This document shows, piece by piece, positions 1 to 8,212 of a stretch of DNA of 35,072 nucleotides (the first letter of the stretch is position 1; each line of letters opens with the position of its first letter). Source of the stretch: Ruegeria marisrubri (GTDB taxonomy: Bacteria > Pseudomonadota > Alphaproteobacteria > Rhodobacterales > Rhodobacteraceae); NCBI RefSeq assembly GCF_001507595.1, contig NZ_LQBQ01000007.1, positions 1-35,072 of the forward strand, read 5' to 3'. The notes below the pieces were generated by a model. It searched no databases. It saw only the letters and a list, made by a program, of their open reading frames with translations, and was not told the DNA's origin. A program made the translations under genes and the position numbers.

Positions 1-20
1 ACAACGCCCAACAATCTTGC

Positions 21-97
<77 letters not shown>

Positions 98-123
98 AAT
101 CTTCCAAATAAATACAACCGCTT

Positions 124-148
124 AGCCTCGCATGACGCGGGGCTTTTC
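124..148 (+). terminator. Terminator-like hairpin after the initiator tRNA
   Basis: An 8-bp stem (124-131 with 137-144, one G-U pair) closes a 5-nt loop and is followed by four T residues. It lies 26 nt after the tRNA CCA end, so it plausibly ends the tRNA transcript. The T-run is short, so efficiency is uncertain. Confidence 0.6.
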
Positions 149-505
149 GCGTTCTCGCCCCACCCGTGGAAGCACTGTGGAAGCAACAGGGGCGGAAAGA
201 ACGCGTGGCGGACGAGCAACAGTGGAGCGCACGGAAAGTTTTGGAAACTACCTGCGAGATGGCGCGGGCTGAATAGAACGCTCCCAAAGCCGACCATATT
301 GATCGGTGCGGCGAAGGGCCGGAACGCGCCCAAGTTTTCCGATGCCGCGCGTTTTACCGATGTCAGCCTGTGAAACTTTGCTGAGAAATGGGGCAAAATA
401 TAGCGGTGTCTTCCCAAAGAATGCTGTCACTAGGATTTTCCGCATGTCCGGGACAAATCGTTTCGTTGGCTATAGGCTTTGTGTGTCACATCCGAGGTAC
501 TGCCC
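149..505. other. Non-coding stretch between the tRNA terminator and the GNAT gene
   Basis: No convincing coding sequence is seen. Open frames on both strands lack recognisable motifs, and the one overlapping the tRNA is antisense to it. A near-duplicated GTGGAAGCA motif occurs at about 166-188. A clear ribosome binding site (GAGGT, 494-498) at the right end belongs to the next gene. A promoter for that gene should lie here, but I cannot point to convincing boxes. Confidence 0.4.
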
Positions 506-1306
506 ATGACTGCCGATATTTCTCCTTACTTTGGCGATGCAAAAGTCCAAGCCTTGCAAAAAGCCCGTGACCAACAAGTGTCTGAACTCACCGATGTTCC
601 CGGTGCGGTCGTCCATGCGCGCATCTTTTCGAGCGATGATCCAAAAACCTTGGGCTGGGATCGACTGAGAAAGGTCATGTCCGAGGAAGGTATGATTACT
701 CTTCGAGGGGTTGATGAGGCGGCTTTAGACGTTGCCAAAAGAGAGTTGGGCAGCTTCCGCCCTAATCTGCACTTCTGGGACCTTTTCATGGCGGAAGCCA
801 ATACAATCCGCGAGGTGTGTGGTAAAATAGTTGAAACTGGTTTCCCATATGGTTTGATACCCGTTCCCGAAGCGGAATTGACCCCACAAAAGGTGCGGGA
901 CGTTCAGTCGTTTCTTGCAGATCAAGGCGTATCACCATTCTCCAGAGATGCATTGCTCGGCCGGCTATTCCCGGCACGTCTCAATGTATTGCAGCACAAG
1001 GATGGGCGTATCGCTGCGGCAGGATTCTCGGCAATGACGCACAATCACTACAGTCCGTTTACTGAAACGGCATGGGTGGGGCTGATTGCAGTTGATCCGG
1101 AGTTGCGTGGGCTCGGGCTTGGAAGGCTCACAGATGCGTTATGCAACTTGTCAGCGATCGACGAATTGGGAGCCAAAGCGACGATGGAGTTTGTCGGCAG
1201 AGACAACGCACCATCCCGTGCAATGTTGGAAAGCTGCGGGCTGAAACAGGTTCAGGGAAAGTCAGTCGTCATGTTTTCAACGTCGACAGACCGGATGACG
1301 CGCTAG
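506..1306 (+). CDS. GNAT-family N-acetyltransferase
   Basis: A predicted 266-aa cytoplasmic acetyltransferase. The C-terminal part, about residues 150-260, has the GNAT fold signature: the strand VGLIAVDPEL is followed by the acetyl-CoA pyrophosphate loop R201-G-L-G-L-G206, and then an N-A-x-x-R/A-M-L-E-S-C-G-L region typical of the end of the domain. The N-terminal 140 residues show no motif I recognise and may be a degenerate second GNAT domain, as in tandem GNAT proteins. The ATG at 506 is chosen because GAGGT lies 7 nt upstream; a longer frame from a TTG at 479 has no comparable site. The acceptor substrate cannot be told from sequence. It stands alone, with 224 nt before the next gene. 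Confidence 0.85.
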   Translation: MTADISPYFGDAKVQALQKARDQQVSELTDVPGAVVHARIFSSDDPKTLGWDRLRKVMSEEGMITLRGVDEAALDVAKRELGSFRPNLHFWDLFMAEANTIREVCGKIVETGFPYGLIPVPEAELTPQKVRDVQSFLADQGVSPFSRDALLGRLFPARLNVLQHKDGRIAAAGFSAMTHNHYSPFTETAWVGLIAVDPELRGLGLGRLTDALCNLSAIDELGAKATMEFVGRDNAPSRAMLESCGLKQVQGKSVVMFSTSTDRMTR

Positions 1307-1530
1307 AAAGGACAAACTCAGCCCGGTTTGTGTTTGCCAGACGGCAGTCTGTTAGCGGCAATTGGCTTGTTCGTAGCGCAGGGCGACAATGCGCCGCGCA
1401 GCGGTCGCTGGCGACGAGCGCTGAGAATGCCCGCTCCGAGCCCGATGCATCAGTCCCCGCCAATCCGTGCTATAAACCGAACAAGAGGCGTTCAGGCAGG
1501 CGAGAACCGCGCTTTTCGGAGGTTGAATGC

Positions 1531-1827
1531 ATGATTATGCGGATTTTTCAGGTCGTCACGAGACCGGGCAAAGAGGAGGAGTTCAATCGGTTCTTCTATG
1601 AGACTGCGATCCCTTTGATGAAAGGCACGAACGGCATATTGCAGGTTCTTCCTGGTGCGCCGCGCCCAGATACACCGCGCGAATTCAGTTTTGTCATGGT
1701 TTGGGACAGCCTCGAGTCCTTGAAGGCCTTCGTGGGCGATGATTATCAATCCCCGCACATTGATTCTTCTGAAGCTGAACTGGTCGAGTCGCGTACCATC
1801 AAGCATTATGATCTCGTCGAAGTTTGA
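1531..1827 (+). CDS. Small dimeric alpha/beta-barrel (ABM-like) protein
   Basis: A 98-aa protein that begins with a beta strand (MRIFQVVTRPGKEEEF), followed by a helix, and has a second strand pair around SFVMVWDSLESLKAFVG. This is the ferredoxin-like layout of the antibiotic-biosynthesis-monooxygenase/Dabb superfamily, whose members dimerise into a small barrel. Members range from quinol monooxygenases and haem-degrading enzymes to proteins of no known activity, so no reaction is assigned. The ATG at 1531 has GGAGG (1518-1522) 8 nt upstream. It lies 11 nt before the sulfurtransferase start, so the two are probably cotranscribed. A longer upstream-open frame exists but overlaps the previous gene and has no start signal. 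Confidence 0.75.
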   Translation: MIMRIFQVVTRPGKEEEFNRFFYETAIPLMKGTNGILQVLPGAPRPDTPREFSFVMVWDSLESLKAFVGDDYQSPHIDSSEAELVESRTIKHYDLVEV

Positions 1828-1838
1828 GAGGTTTGGCC

Positions 1839-2717
1839 ATGGCGACCTACATGAGAAACCCACACGCGCTGGTCAGCACCGATTGGCTTGCTGCGCATCT
1901 GGATGACCCGCAACTGAGGGTTTTCGATTGTTCGACGGTTCTGGAATTCGAAGAAGGGGGCAAACGCCCATATCGTGTTGTAAACTGCTTAAGAGAACAT
2001 GACGCGGGTCATATACCACGAGCTGGGATCTTCGATCTTCAGGCTGATTTTTCCGAGGAAGATAGTCCGTACGGTATGACTTTGAGCAGCCCGGAACGGG
2101 TAGCTGCAGCGTTTGAACGTTGTGGCGTGGGCAATGAATCACACGTTGTCCTTTACAGTCGCCGCAGCCCGTCCTGGGCAACTCGGTTTTGGTGGATGCT
2201 GCGATGGCTGGGTTTCGACAATGCTTCAGTACTGGACGGAGGGTTTGAAAAATGGAGTGCCGAGGGGAGACTGTTGAGTACCGAACCTTGCTCCTATCCT
2301 GCCAGTAATTTGACCGTGAATCTTCGTCCCGAGATATTTGTAGGCAAGAAGGAAGTCCTTGCTGCGATAGAAGATCCGGACACCTGCCTCGTCAACGCAC
2401 TTGGGCGGGACGTTTTCAGCGGCGAGAACCCGCGTTACGGTCGCCCTGGCCGAATACCGGGCAGCGTGAGCGTGCCCCAAGTTGAGTTGCTGGATCAGGA
2501 CAACCATGCATTTCTGGCGCCTGAGAGGATAGCTGAGGCCTTCAAAGCGGTCCGCGCGGATGAAGCCGCGCGGCACATCACCTATTGCGGTGGTGGCATA
2601 TTTGCGACCGTTGATGCGTTTTGGCTCCACCAGCTAGGATACGACCACGTTGCCGTCTATGAAAACTCTATGAGCGAATGGGGTCCTGATCCTAGCCTTC
2701 CGATCGAAGCCGACTGA
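1839..2717 (+). CDS. Two-domain rhodanese-type sulfurtransferase
   Basis: A 292-aa protein with two tandem rhodanese domains, the layout of thiosulfate:cyanide and 3-mercaptopyruvate sulfurtransferases. The N-terminal domain (about 10-145) contains the AGHIPRAGIFDL stretch typical of the inactive half. The C-terminal domain (about 165-288) ends in the active-site loop Y249-C250-G-G-G, where C250 would carry the persulfide; the usual loop reads CGSG, so the third glycine is a mild deviation. Length fits the family. Start ATG 1839 has GAGAGG 7 nt upstream, overlapping the stop of the preceding ABM-like gene, which suggests translational coupling. No signal peptide is seen, so it is probably cytoplasmic. 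Thiosulfate versus mercaptopyruvate specificity cannot be decided. Confidence 0.9.
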   Translation: MATYMRNPHALVSTDWLAAHLDDPQLRVFDCSTVLEFEEGGKRPYRVVNCLREHDAGHIPRAGIFDLQADFSEEDSPYGMTLSSPERVAAAFERCGVGNESHVVLYSRRSPSWATRFWWMLRWLGFDNASVLDGGFEKWSAEGRLLSTEPCSYPASNLTVNLRPEIFVGKKEVLAAIEDPDTCLVNALGRDVFSGENPRYGRPGRIPGSVSVPQVELLDQDNHAFLAPERIAEAFKAVRADEAARHITYCGGGIFATVDAFWLHQLGYDHVAVYENSMSEWGPDPSLPIEAD

Positions 2718-2820
2718 CTACCTTTCCAAGGTACAGAACGTTCAAAATTGAGCAAGTTTAGGTCCGCGGAACCCGCTCTCCAAATGTTGGCGCGGATCGC
2801 AACGAATGTCCGCAACCTGC

Positions 2821-3162
2821 TCATTTGAAACGATACCGGCTTGCGGCCTTCCCCAGCCGTTCACCTATCGGCACCGGGTGTTCGTTTGATTGACGTTTGA
2901 TGGCTTCAATGTGACCGTCCAGAAAGTCGCGGAACTCATGCGGCTTTACCTCAGACGCCGCTGCGCGCGACACAAACAAGCCCAGAATTTGCCGGTCCAG
3001 CATCCGTATGTGCTCGGCACGGTTGGTCTCAATCACCTCGCTGGGCAGAACGCCGGAACAATTCTCTTGCAGGTCCACCGCCACGACGCTGCCAACCTGC
3101 TGCCAGAGCGCGTGTGTGGGCCAGCGGGCGCGGTTTCGGTCCGTGGTGGGAGCCCGTTTCAT
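2821..3162 (-). pseudogene. Unrecognised ORF, possible fragment of a lost gene
   Basis: An open frame of 113 codons on the minus strand with protein-like composition, including an ILGLFVSRAAASEVKPHEFRDF-type amphipathic region. I do not recognise a family. Its upstream end runs into the junction where the truncated HTH regulator begins on the other strand, so it may be the C-terminal remainder of a gene cut by a rearrangement near 3155. No good ribosome binding site precedes the ATG at 3162. It could also be a chance frame in GC-rich DNA. Confidence 0.3.
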
Positions 3163-3419
3163 TGGGTGACATCGCGGCCTTAAGCCAAATACTTGGTCTC
3201 GATGCCAGCGACTTCCTTCTGCTTGCCATCGATGAATATCACCCGGAAGTCCACGTCATTTTGAGCGAGATGCTGGGGCTGGGAATTGCGGACGTAAAAC
3301 GCGGGCTTGTCGTGATGTTTCGCATGGACGCCTTTGGCGAGGAGCCGGAACTGGCGACAGCATTTGCTCACACTCTTGATAACTTCCTGAAGATTACAGA
3401 CGCAGCGATCTCCCGATGA
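3157..3419 (+). pseudogene. Truncated HTH (XRE-like) regulator, C-terminal part only
   Basis: From about 3157 the plus strand reads VSLGDIAALSQILGLD, then a DEYHPEV motif and a leucine-rich tail, ending with TGA at 3417-3419. This matches, in order and spacing, the C-terminal half of the HTH regulator just downstream (ALARALGIDERLF, then EHHPGVHQVL). The DNA-binding helices that should come before are absent, and the upstream sequence in the same frame shows no resemblance. It is therefore a 5'-truncated relative of the neighbouring gene. An in-frame start at 3114 exists but would give unrelated N-terminal residues. Confidence 0.6.
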
Positions 3420-3503
3420 AACTGGATAGTACGAAACACACGGACCCCGAGTCGCGAGCTATCACGAGAAAACAAACTCCATCAGTTCGCAGGAGGCATC
3501 GAC

Positions 3504-3944
3504 TTGACCCAGAGCCCGACCGCAAATTTCTTGTCCGAGGCAATTGAAAACTCGCCGCTGACCCAGCGTGAATTAGCCGACCGAAGTGGTTTCAAGAGCC
3601 CGAACATCCACCCCATGCTCAAGTTCGGCGAGACACGTGTCGCCGGATCGCATCCCGGCATTGGCGCGGGCCTTGGGGATTGATGAAAGGCTATTCCTGG
3701 TGCACACCATTGCGGAGCATCACCCCGGTGTTCACCAAGTTCTTGTGGGCATTCTCGGGCTACCACAGACGGATGCTGAGTTCGAAATCTTTACCAGTTT
3801 CGAATGGTCAGCATTTGTGACGGCATCGCGGTTGAAGGGCCGTTCAAGAAATTGCTGGAGGGGGTGTTGGAATTGGCGGTTATGGCCAATAGGCGAATGC
3901 CCCAGACGCTCGACCTCGCACCGGCGAGAATACTGGGTCGCTAA
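3504..3944 (+). pseudogene. HTH (XRE-like) regulator broken by two compensating frameshifts
   Basis: AGGAGG (3491-3496) sits 7 nt before a TTG start at 3504. Translation then reads TQSPTANFLSEAIENSPLTQ and a helix-turn-helix of the form RELADRSGFKSPNIHPMLK. At about 3641-3643 the frame moves by one; the continuing sequence RIPALARALGIDERLF is in the next frame. Near 3816-3819 it returns to the first frame (DGIAVEGPFKKLLEG) and ends with TAA at 3942-3944. In the first frame alone, TGA at 3681 leaves a 59-residue peptide with just the DNA-binding part. The reassembled protein would be about 146 aa. Sequencing error is the alternative explanation, but the truncated relative beside it favours genuine decay. 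Confidence 0.65.
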
Positions 3945-4245
3945 AAACGCGGCCGATCAGAAATCTTTATGCTATGCAGGGTGAAGCTGAAGGCCTTTCA
4001 CGTAACCGGCCAGATCACTGCTTCCCGATAGACATGAGCGATGGGTAACCCATGCACAGCCCGCATGATCACGAATGCCTTCTGCGGCCCATGAACTTGG
4101 ATGCTCCCACGTATTTCCGCCCCTCTCCCAGCCAGGATTCGATGGGGGGAACCCTAATCACCAACGGGGACGTTTTCGGGGATTGCATCAGGGTTCAAAC
4201 ACCGGACGATTCTCCCGGTCGGGCAATGACTACTGCGCGCTGGCA
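3945..4245. other. Intergenic stretch between pseudogene and amidohydrolase operon
   Basis: I see no supported gene, RNA or strong terminator here. It lies between the 3' ends of the plus-strand pseudogene and the minus-strand amidohydrolase operon. A short CCCG/CGGG inverted repeat at about 4214-4223 is too small to call as a terminator. Confidence 0.35.
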
Positions 4246-5580
4246 CTATTCCAGCTGATTCTTGTAAACAATGCCGCCTTTCATGATCAGGTCGAACTTC
4301 TCTTCGTACTCCGTCATCACCGACATATCCTCAAGCGGGTTGCCGTCGATCAGCAGGATATCGGCATGGGCGCCTTCCTCGATCACGCCGAGTTTGCCCG
4401 GATAGGGGTTGCGCGGGCCAGAGAGCGCCAGCAGTTCGGCGGATTTTGACGTGGCCTGACGCAGGATTTCGACATTGTCGAACCACTTGGTGCGCAGCAC
4501 GAATTCCTCGTTTGCCCGCTTGATCATCTCGGGTGAGGTAATGATGTCAGTGCCAAACACGATGTTCTCAAAGCCCATCTCATTGGCCATGGTGAACATC
4601 TGGTCGATGCCGTCAAATGCCTCGTCATGCTTGTCTTTCTGCTCGTCGTTAAAGCCGGCAGGGTGGAAAGTATAGACGATGACCTGAGGAGACAGCCAGG
4701 CGTCTGCGTCGATCATGGCCTGCATGGCTTCCTTGTCCATTAGGTTGCCATGTTCGATCGACTTCACCCCGTTGCGCAGTGCGCGCAGGATGCCGTCGGA
4801 ATTGTAGACATGGGCCGTGACATAGGTGTTCCAGTCTTCTGCGGCCTCGACCGCGGCGCGAATTTCGTCATCGGTGTACTGCATCGTGTCCAGCGGGTCC
4901 GCGAAAGAGCCGGTGCCGCCGCCGACCGAGATTTTGATTTGCGACGCCCGGCGGCGCAGCACCTCGCGCGTGGTCCGCAGTACTTCGTCACGGCCGTCGG
5001 CCACGGCGACGTGAAAGTATTTCATCGGCACACTGGGTTCATGTTGGATAGTCGAGGGCAGTTCGGCGTCCGTGCGGTGGTCCGAGTGACCCGAGCTTTG
5101 CGAAATCATTGGTCCGGAAGGATAGACGCGCGGGCCGACAAGCACGCCTTCGTCGATGGCGCGTTTCAATGAAAAGGTGTTGCCGCCGACATCGCGCACG
5201 GTGGTGAAACCCTGCATCAGGTACTGTTCGCCGATGTTGGAAGCAACATAGGCCCAGTATTCCCGGTCGGCAGTGAACGCGATGCCGAAAGGCATCTGGA
5301 ACATCAGATGCGCGTGCATGTCGGCAAAGCCCGGCATCAAGAACCGGCCGCCGGCGTCGATGACGGTGGCGCCGTCGGGCGCGGTCAGGTCGGCGCCAAG
5401 CGCGGCGATCTTGCCGTCCTCGATCAGCACGTCCTGGCCTGTGGTCAGGTTTTCGTTCACCCCATCGAAAATCCGAGCGCCGGTGATCAGGGTCGCGGGG
5501 GCGCCTTTCTGTTGTGAGAAGGCCGGCGCCACGCTGGTAAGAAGCGCCAAGGCTATGCCGAATGCGGTTTTGCGTATCAT
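4246..5580 (-). CDS. Exported metal-dependent amidohydrolase (paralogue 1)
   Basis: A 444-aa amidohydrolase-superfamily enzyme of the imidazolonepropionase-like/Xaa-Pro-type dipeptidase group, which hydrolyses amide bonds with a binuclear metal centre. The predicted ligands are all present: H89-x-H91, K216 (QIKIS, the probable carboxylated lysine), H257, H277 (IEHG) and D345 (FGTDI). The N-terminus MIRKTAFGIALALL followed by APAFSQ is a clear signal peptide, so the enzyme should act in the periplasm. The start at 5580 is chosen for this reason; a longer frame to 5646 would bury the signal. It is the last gene of the minus-strand arm, 62 nt after the adaptor gene. It resembles paralogue 3 (12621-13928) more closely than paralogue 2, for example GPMISQ, SGHSDHR and SPQVIVYT are shared. 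The substrate is unknown. Confidence 0.92.
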   Translation of the reverse strand: MIRKTAFGIALALLTSVAPAFSQQKGAPATLITGARIFDGVNENLTTGQDVLIEDGKIAALGADLTAPDGATVIDAGGRFLMPGFADMHAHLMFQMPFGIAFTADREYWAYVASNIGEQYLMQGFTTVRDVGGNTFSLKRAIDEGVLVGPRVYPSGPMISQSSGHSDHRTDAELPSTIQHEPSVPMKYFHVAVADGRDEVLRTTREVLRRRASQIKISVGGGTGSFADPLDTMQYTDDEIRAAVEAAEDWNTYVTAHVYNSDGILRALRNGVKSIEHGNLMDKEAMQAMIDADAWLSPQVIVYTFHPAGFNDEQKDKHDEAFDGIDQMFTMANEMGFENIVFGTDIITSPEMIKRANEEFVLRTKWFDNVEILRQATSKSAELLALSGPRNPYPGKLGVIEEGAHADILLIDGNPLEDMSVMTEYEEKFDLIMKGGIVYKNQLE

Positions 5581-5642
5581 TTGATGCCCTTTCTTGGAAG
5601 CGACTTGAAATCTTCCTGTGACAGAGCGAGTCATGGCTCGGG

Positions 5643-6389
5643 TCAATCGGAATTGAGTTGAGATTGGACCGTGACACGAAAGCCCGGTCGAAGGAAATGG
5701 TCGGGGTTGGGGAACTCGCCCCAGACTTTGATCTTCTGGCTATCCTCGTCAAACGTGTATCCGCCGGACACTAGATGACCGTAGTGGGGGTACAGGGTGC
5801 CGTCAGGCAGGGCGATCAACAGCACCAATCCGTCAATAAACGCCTGGTCCGACCCGAAATGCCGCATACGCTCCGCATATATGTCATAGGGCAGCTCTGC
5901 GACCAGGTGGATCGGGTCCAATTGCGTGATGATCGCCATAGTGATGCCGCCATCGCCGGATTTCGAAATGTCTTGCCACCCGTTCTCCCGCACCATTGGT
6001 GCGCTCATGACACCGTCGAAGGGCGCCAACTGGGTCATCTGCAATACACCAAGTTCCGCCAGCCCTACATTTGCCTCGGCTTTCTCCAGTTTTGCTTGCG
6101 CCAGGTGCAGCCGAAGCTCTGCCGGTTTTGTGTGGAACAAGAACATTGGATCGCCTTTCTTGACCATCTGGCCCGACACGAAATTGACGCCTCTCCGCCA
6201 AGCGCTGACGATTGGTGTGATCTCGGCTTCGCGTGCCGGCACGAGTATCCCGGAATACTCGGCGACTTCGCGAATATCGACCGCTGCTGCGGACGACGAG
6301 GGTGCGGTTCCCAACATGCCCGCCAGAGCCAAGCAACCAGCGATCAAAAGGCGCATCAGGGGCGTTCCGGTGTCCATTGCTGGCCTCAC
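5643..6389 (-). CDS. Periplasmic adaptor (HlyD/RND membrane-fusion-like) protein without an adjacent pump
   Basis: A 248-aa protein with an N-terminal signal sequence (MRLLIAGCLALAGMLGTAPSSSAAA, starting at the internal Met12). It then has a half-lipoyl motif (EYSGILVPAREAEITPIVSA), a very short helical hairpin (about residues 90-115), the second lipoyl half (LAPFDGVMSAP) and a beta-barrel region ending near LRPGFRVTVQ. This is the domain order of membrane-fusion proteins, but it is about 100 residues shorter than the usual 350-400. The GTG at 6389 overlaps the TGA of the upstream gene (GTGA), suggesting coupling; an ATG at 6377 or the one at Met12 is also possible. No RND, ABC or MFS pump lies next to it. 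Confidence 0.75.
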   Translation of the reverse strand: MRPAMDTGTPLMRLLIAGCLALAGMLGTAPSSSAAAVDIREVAEYSGILVPAREAEITPIVSAWRRGVNFVSGQMVKKGDPMFLFHTKPAELRLHLAQAKLEKAEANVGLAELGVLQMTQLAPFDGVMSAPMVRENGWQDISKSGDGGITMAIITQLDPIHLVAELPYDIYAERMRHFGSDQAFIDGLVLLIALPDGTLYPHYGHLVSGGYTFDEDSQKIKVWGEFPNPDHFLRPGFRVTVQSQLNSD

Positions 6390-6769
6390 TTTCTGAAAAG
6401 CCCGAGCGCGGCTGCGATATTAAGGACCGATCCAAATGCGTTGATCGCGATAGCAACAAAAAAGACTGGCAGCGACGCATAACTTGCCAGCCCATTCTGC
6501 GAAAAGTTGACCACATTACCAATCACACCGCCACCCCCGAAGGCGACGAGCGCTGGTATCATGGCGATGCGGTACCAGCCGATCTCGCCATAGCGAGGCA
6601 GAAAAAGGCAGGCAGAGTACCGCACGAACAGCGTGATGGAGGAAGGCACATCGGCGGCGCTCAGCGGTGCGCCGACCCATGACGCCCGAATACCGCTGGC
6701 GATCAGGAAACCGATCGCCATCGCGGCAAACACGGCTTGAAGCCTTAGTAGTTTGGGCAGAGCCAGCAT
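6386..6769 (-). CDS. Small integral membrane protein of unknown function
   Basis: A 127-aa very hydrophobic protein with about four predicted membrane segments: roughly residues 11-28 (AVFAAMAIGFLIASGI), 45-56, 70-87 (IAMIPALVAFGGGGVIGNVV) and 98-122 (SLPVFFVAIAINAFGSVL). I do not recognise the family. It sits 12 nt after the upstream amidohydrolase and overlaps the adaptor gene by 4 nt, so the three are almost certainly one operon. By position it could be the inner-membrane partner of the adaptor, in the way small membrane proteins accompany AaeA-type adaptors; this is inference from context. Confidence 0.75.
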   Translation of the reverse strand: MLALPKLLRLQAVFAAMAIGFLIASGIRASWVGAPLSAADVPSSITLFVRYSACLFLPRYGEIGWYRIAMIPALVAFGGGGVIGNVVNFSQNGLASYASLPVFFVAIAINAFGSVLNIAAALGLFRK

Positions 6770-6781
6770 CGTGTCGCCCGA

Positions 6782-8116
6782 TTAATCAAGCGTGTTCTTG
6801 TAGATCACCCCATCCTTCATGATCAGGTCGAAATTCCCGTGCGGGTCGGCGACGAGATCGATATCCTCCAACGGGTTGCCGTCCACTAAGATCAGATCGG
6901 CATAGGCGCCTTCGGCGATCACGCCCAGCGTGCCTTGCTGATAGGGATGACGGGGACCGGACAGCGCCAGCAATTCTGCATTGGTCGAGGTCGCCATCTT
7001 CAGCACCTCGTAGGGCGTGTACCAGCGTTGCAACTTGGCAAGGAACGCGCCCTGCCGCTCGGCCAGGGCGGGGTCGAACAGGATATCCGTTCCGAAGGCA
7101 ACCTTTACGCCGACTTCCTTCGCCGTTGTATAGGCCATGTCGGTGCCGTTTGTCACCGCGACCCATTTCGCCTGGCTGAACGGATCGTCGAAGGAAAACC
7201 CGTCTTCGTCATCCAGCAGCGGCTGGATCGACAGCCAAACGTCATTGTCGCGCATCATTTCCATCGTTTCGCGGCTCATTAGGAAACCGTGCTCGATGGA
7301 CTTGACGCCGGCCTCGATCGACATCTGGATCGCCTCGTCGGTGAACAGGTGCGAGGCGACGTATGTATTGTAGGTGTCGGCGACTTCGACAAAGGCCCTG
7401 AGTTCGTCCATCGTGTACTGCCGCACGTCCAGAGGGTCATAAACCGAGGACACGCCGCCACCGCCCGAGATCTTGATCTGGCTGGCTCCCATTCGCATCA
7501 CCTCGCGGGCGCGCTTGGTCACTTCCGGCACCCCGTCCGCCATTGCCATCAGGCCGACGCTGTACCAGTACCATTGCGAGTCTGCGGGGTTGGTGGGGAC
7601 CACTTGGTAAGGGCGATAGTCGAAATGGCCACCGGTCTGGCCGATAGGCGGACCCGAGGGCAGGATACGCGGACCGGGGATTTCTCCGGCGTCGATCATC
7701 TTCTTGGTGGCAAACGGGTTTCCGCCCACGTCGCGCACGGTGGTGAAGCCGCGCATCAACGTGGCCTCCGAACCGATAGCGCCGCGGATCGCGATTTCCA
7801 GAATGTCGCCGGTGATCACCGTGCTTTGCGCCGCGCAGCAATAGGAGGTATGCCAGTGCACGTCGATCAGGCCGGGGATCATCGTGCGCCCGCCCGCATC
7901 GATCACGCGACCGCCGGCGACGACCAGAGGTTCGCTCGACACCGCCGAAATCAGATTGTCTGTGACGACCACGTTGGCATTCTCGATCAGCCTTTCGTTC
8001 ACGCCGTCAAACACGTTCACATTTGTAAACAGGATGGGTCCGTCCTGTGCCTGCGCTACCGACACGGCAAGTCCAAAGGTTGTCGCTACAGCTGCAAAAC
8101 GAATGAAAATACGCAT
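6782..8116 (-). CDS. Exported metal-dependent amidohydrolase (paralogue 2)
   Basis: A 444-aa protein of the same amidohydrolase group as paralogue 1, and of equal length. Metal ligands can be assigned at H87-x-H89, K215, H256, H276 and D344. A signal peptide (MRIFIRFAAVATTFGLAVSVAQAQ) predicts a periplasmic location and fixes the start at 8116, where AAGGT lies about 8 nt upstream; a longer frame begins at 8173. It is the most divergent of the three paralogues: the substrate-side loops read HWHTSYCCAAQS and GPPIGQTGGHFDYR instead of HAHLMFQM and GPMISQ. Different specificity is therefore likely. It starts the four-gene minus-strand arm, 96 nt after the LysR stop codon on the same strand. Confidence 0.92.
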   Translation of the reverse strand: MRIFIRFAAVATTFGLAVSVAQAQDGPILFTNVNVFDGVNERLIENANVVVTDNLISAVSSEPLVVAGGRVIDAGGRTMIPGLIDVHWHTSYCCAAQSTVITGDILEIAIRGAIGSEATLMRGFTTVRDVGGNPFATKKMIDAGEIPGPRILPSGPPIGQTGGHFDYRPYQVVPTNPADSQWYWYSVGLMAMADGVPEVTKRAREVMRMGASQIKISGGGGVSSVYDPLDVRQYTMDELRAFVEVADTYNTYVASHLFTDEAIQMSIEAGVKSIEHGFLMSRETMEMMRDNDVWLSIQPLLDDEDGFSFDDPFSQAKWVAVTNGTDMAYTTAKEVGVKVAFGTDILFDPALAERQGAFLAKLQRWYTPYEVLKMATSTNAELLALSGPRHPYQQGTLGVIAEGAYADLILVDGNPLEDIDLVADPHGNFDLIMKDGVIYKNTLD

Positions 8117-8212
8117 GATCAATACCTTGATGACGAATCGGGGAACCCAAGGGTCGCACATGACGCATATCAAGTCATGTCCGATCCTGCGTCACCTTGT
8201 TGGCAGGTTGGA

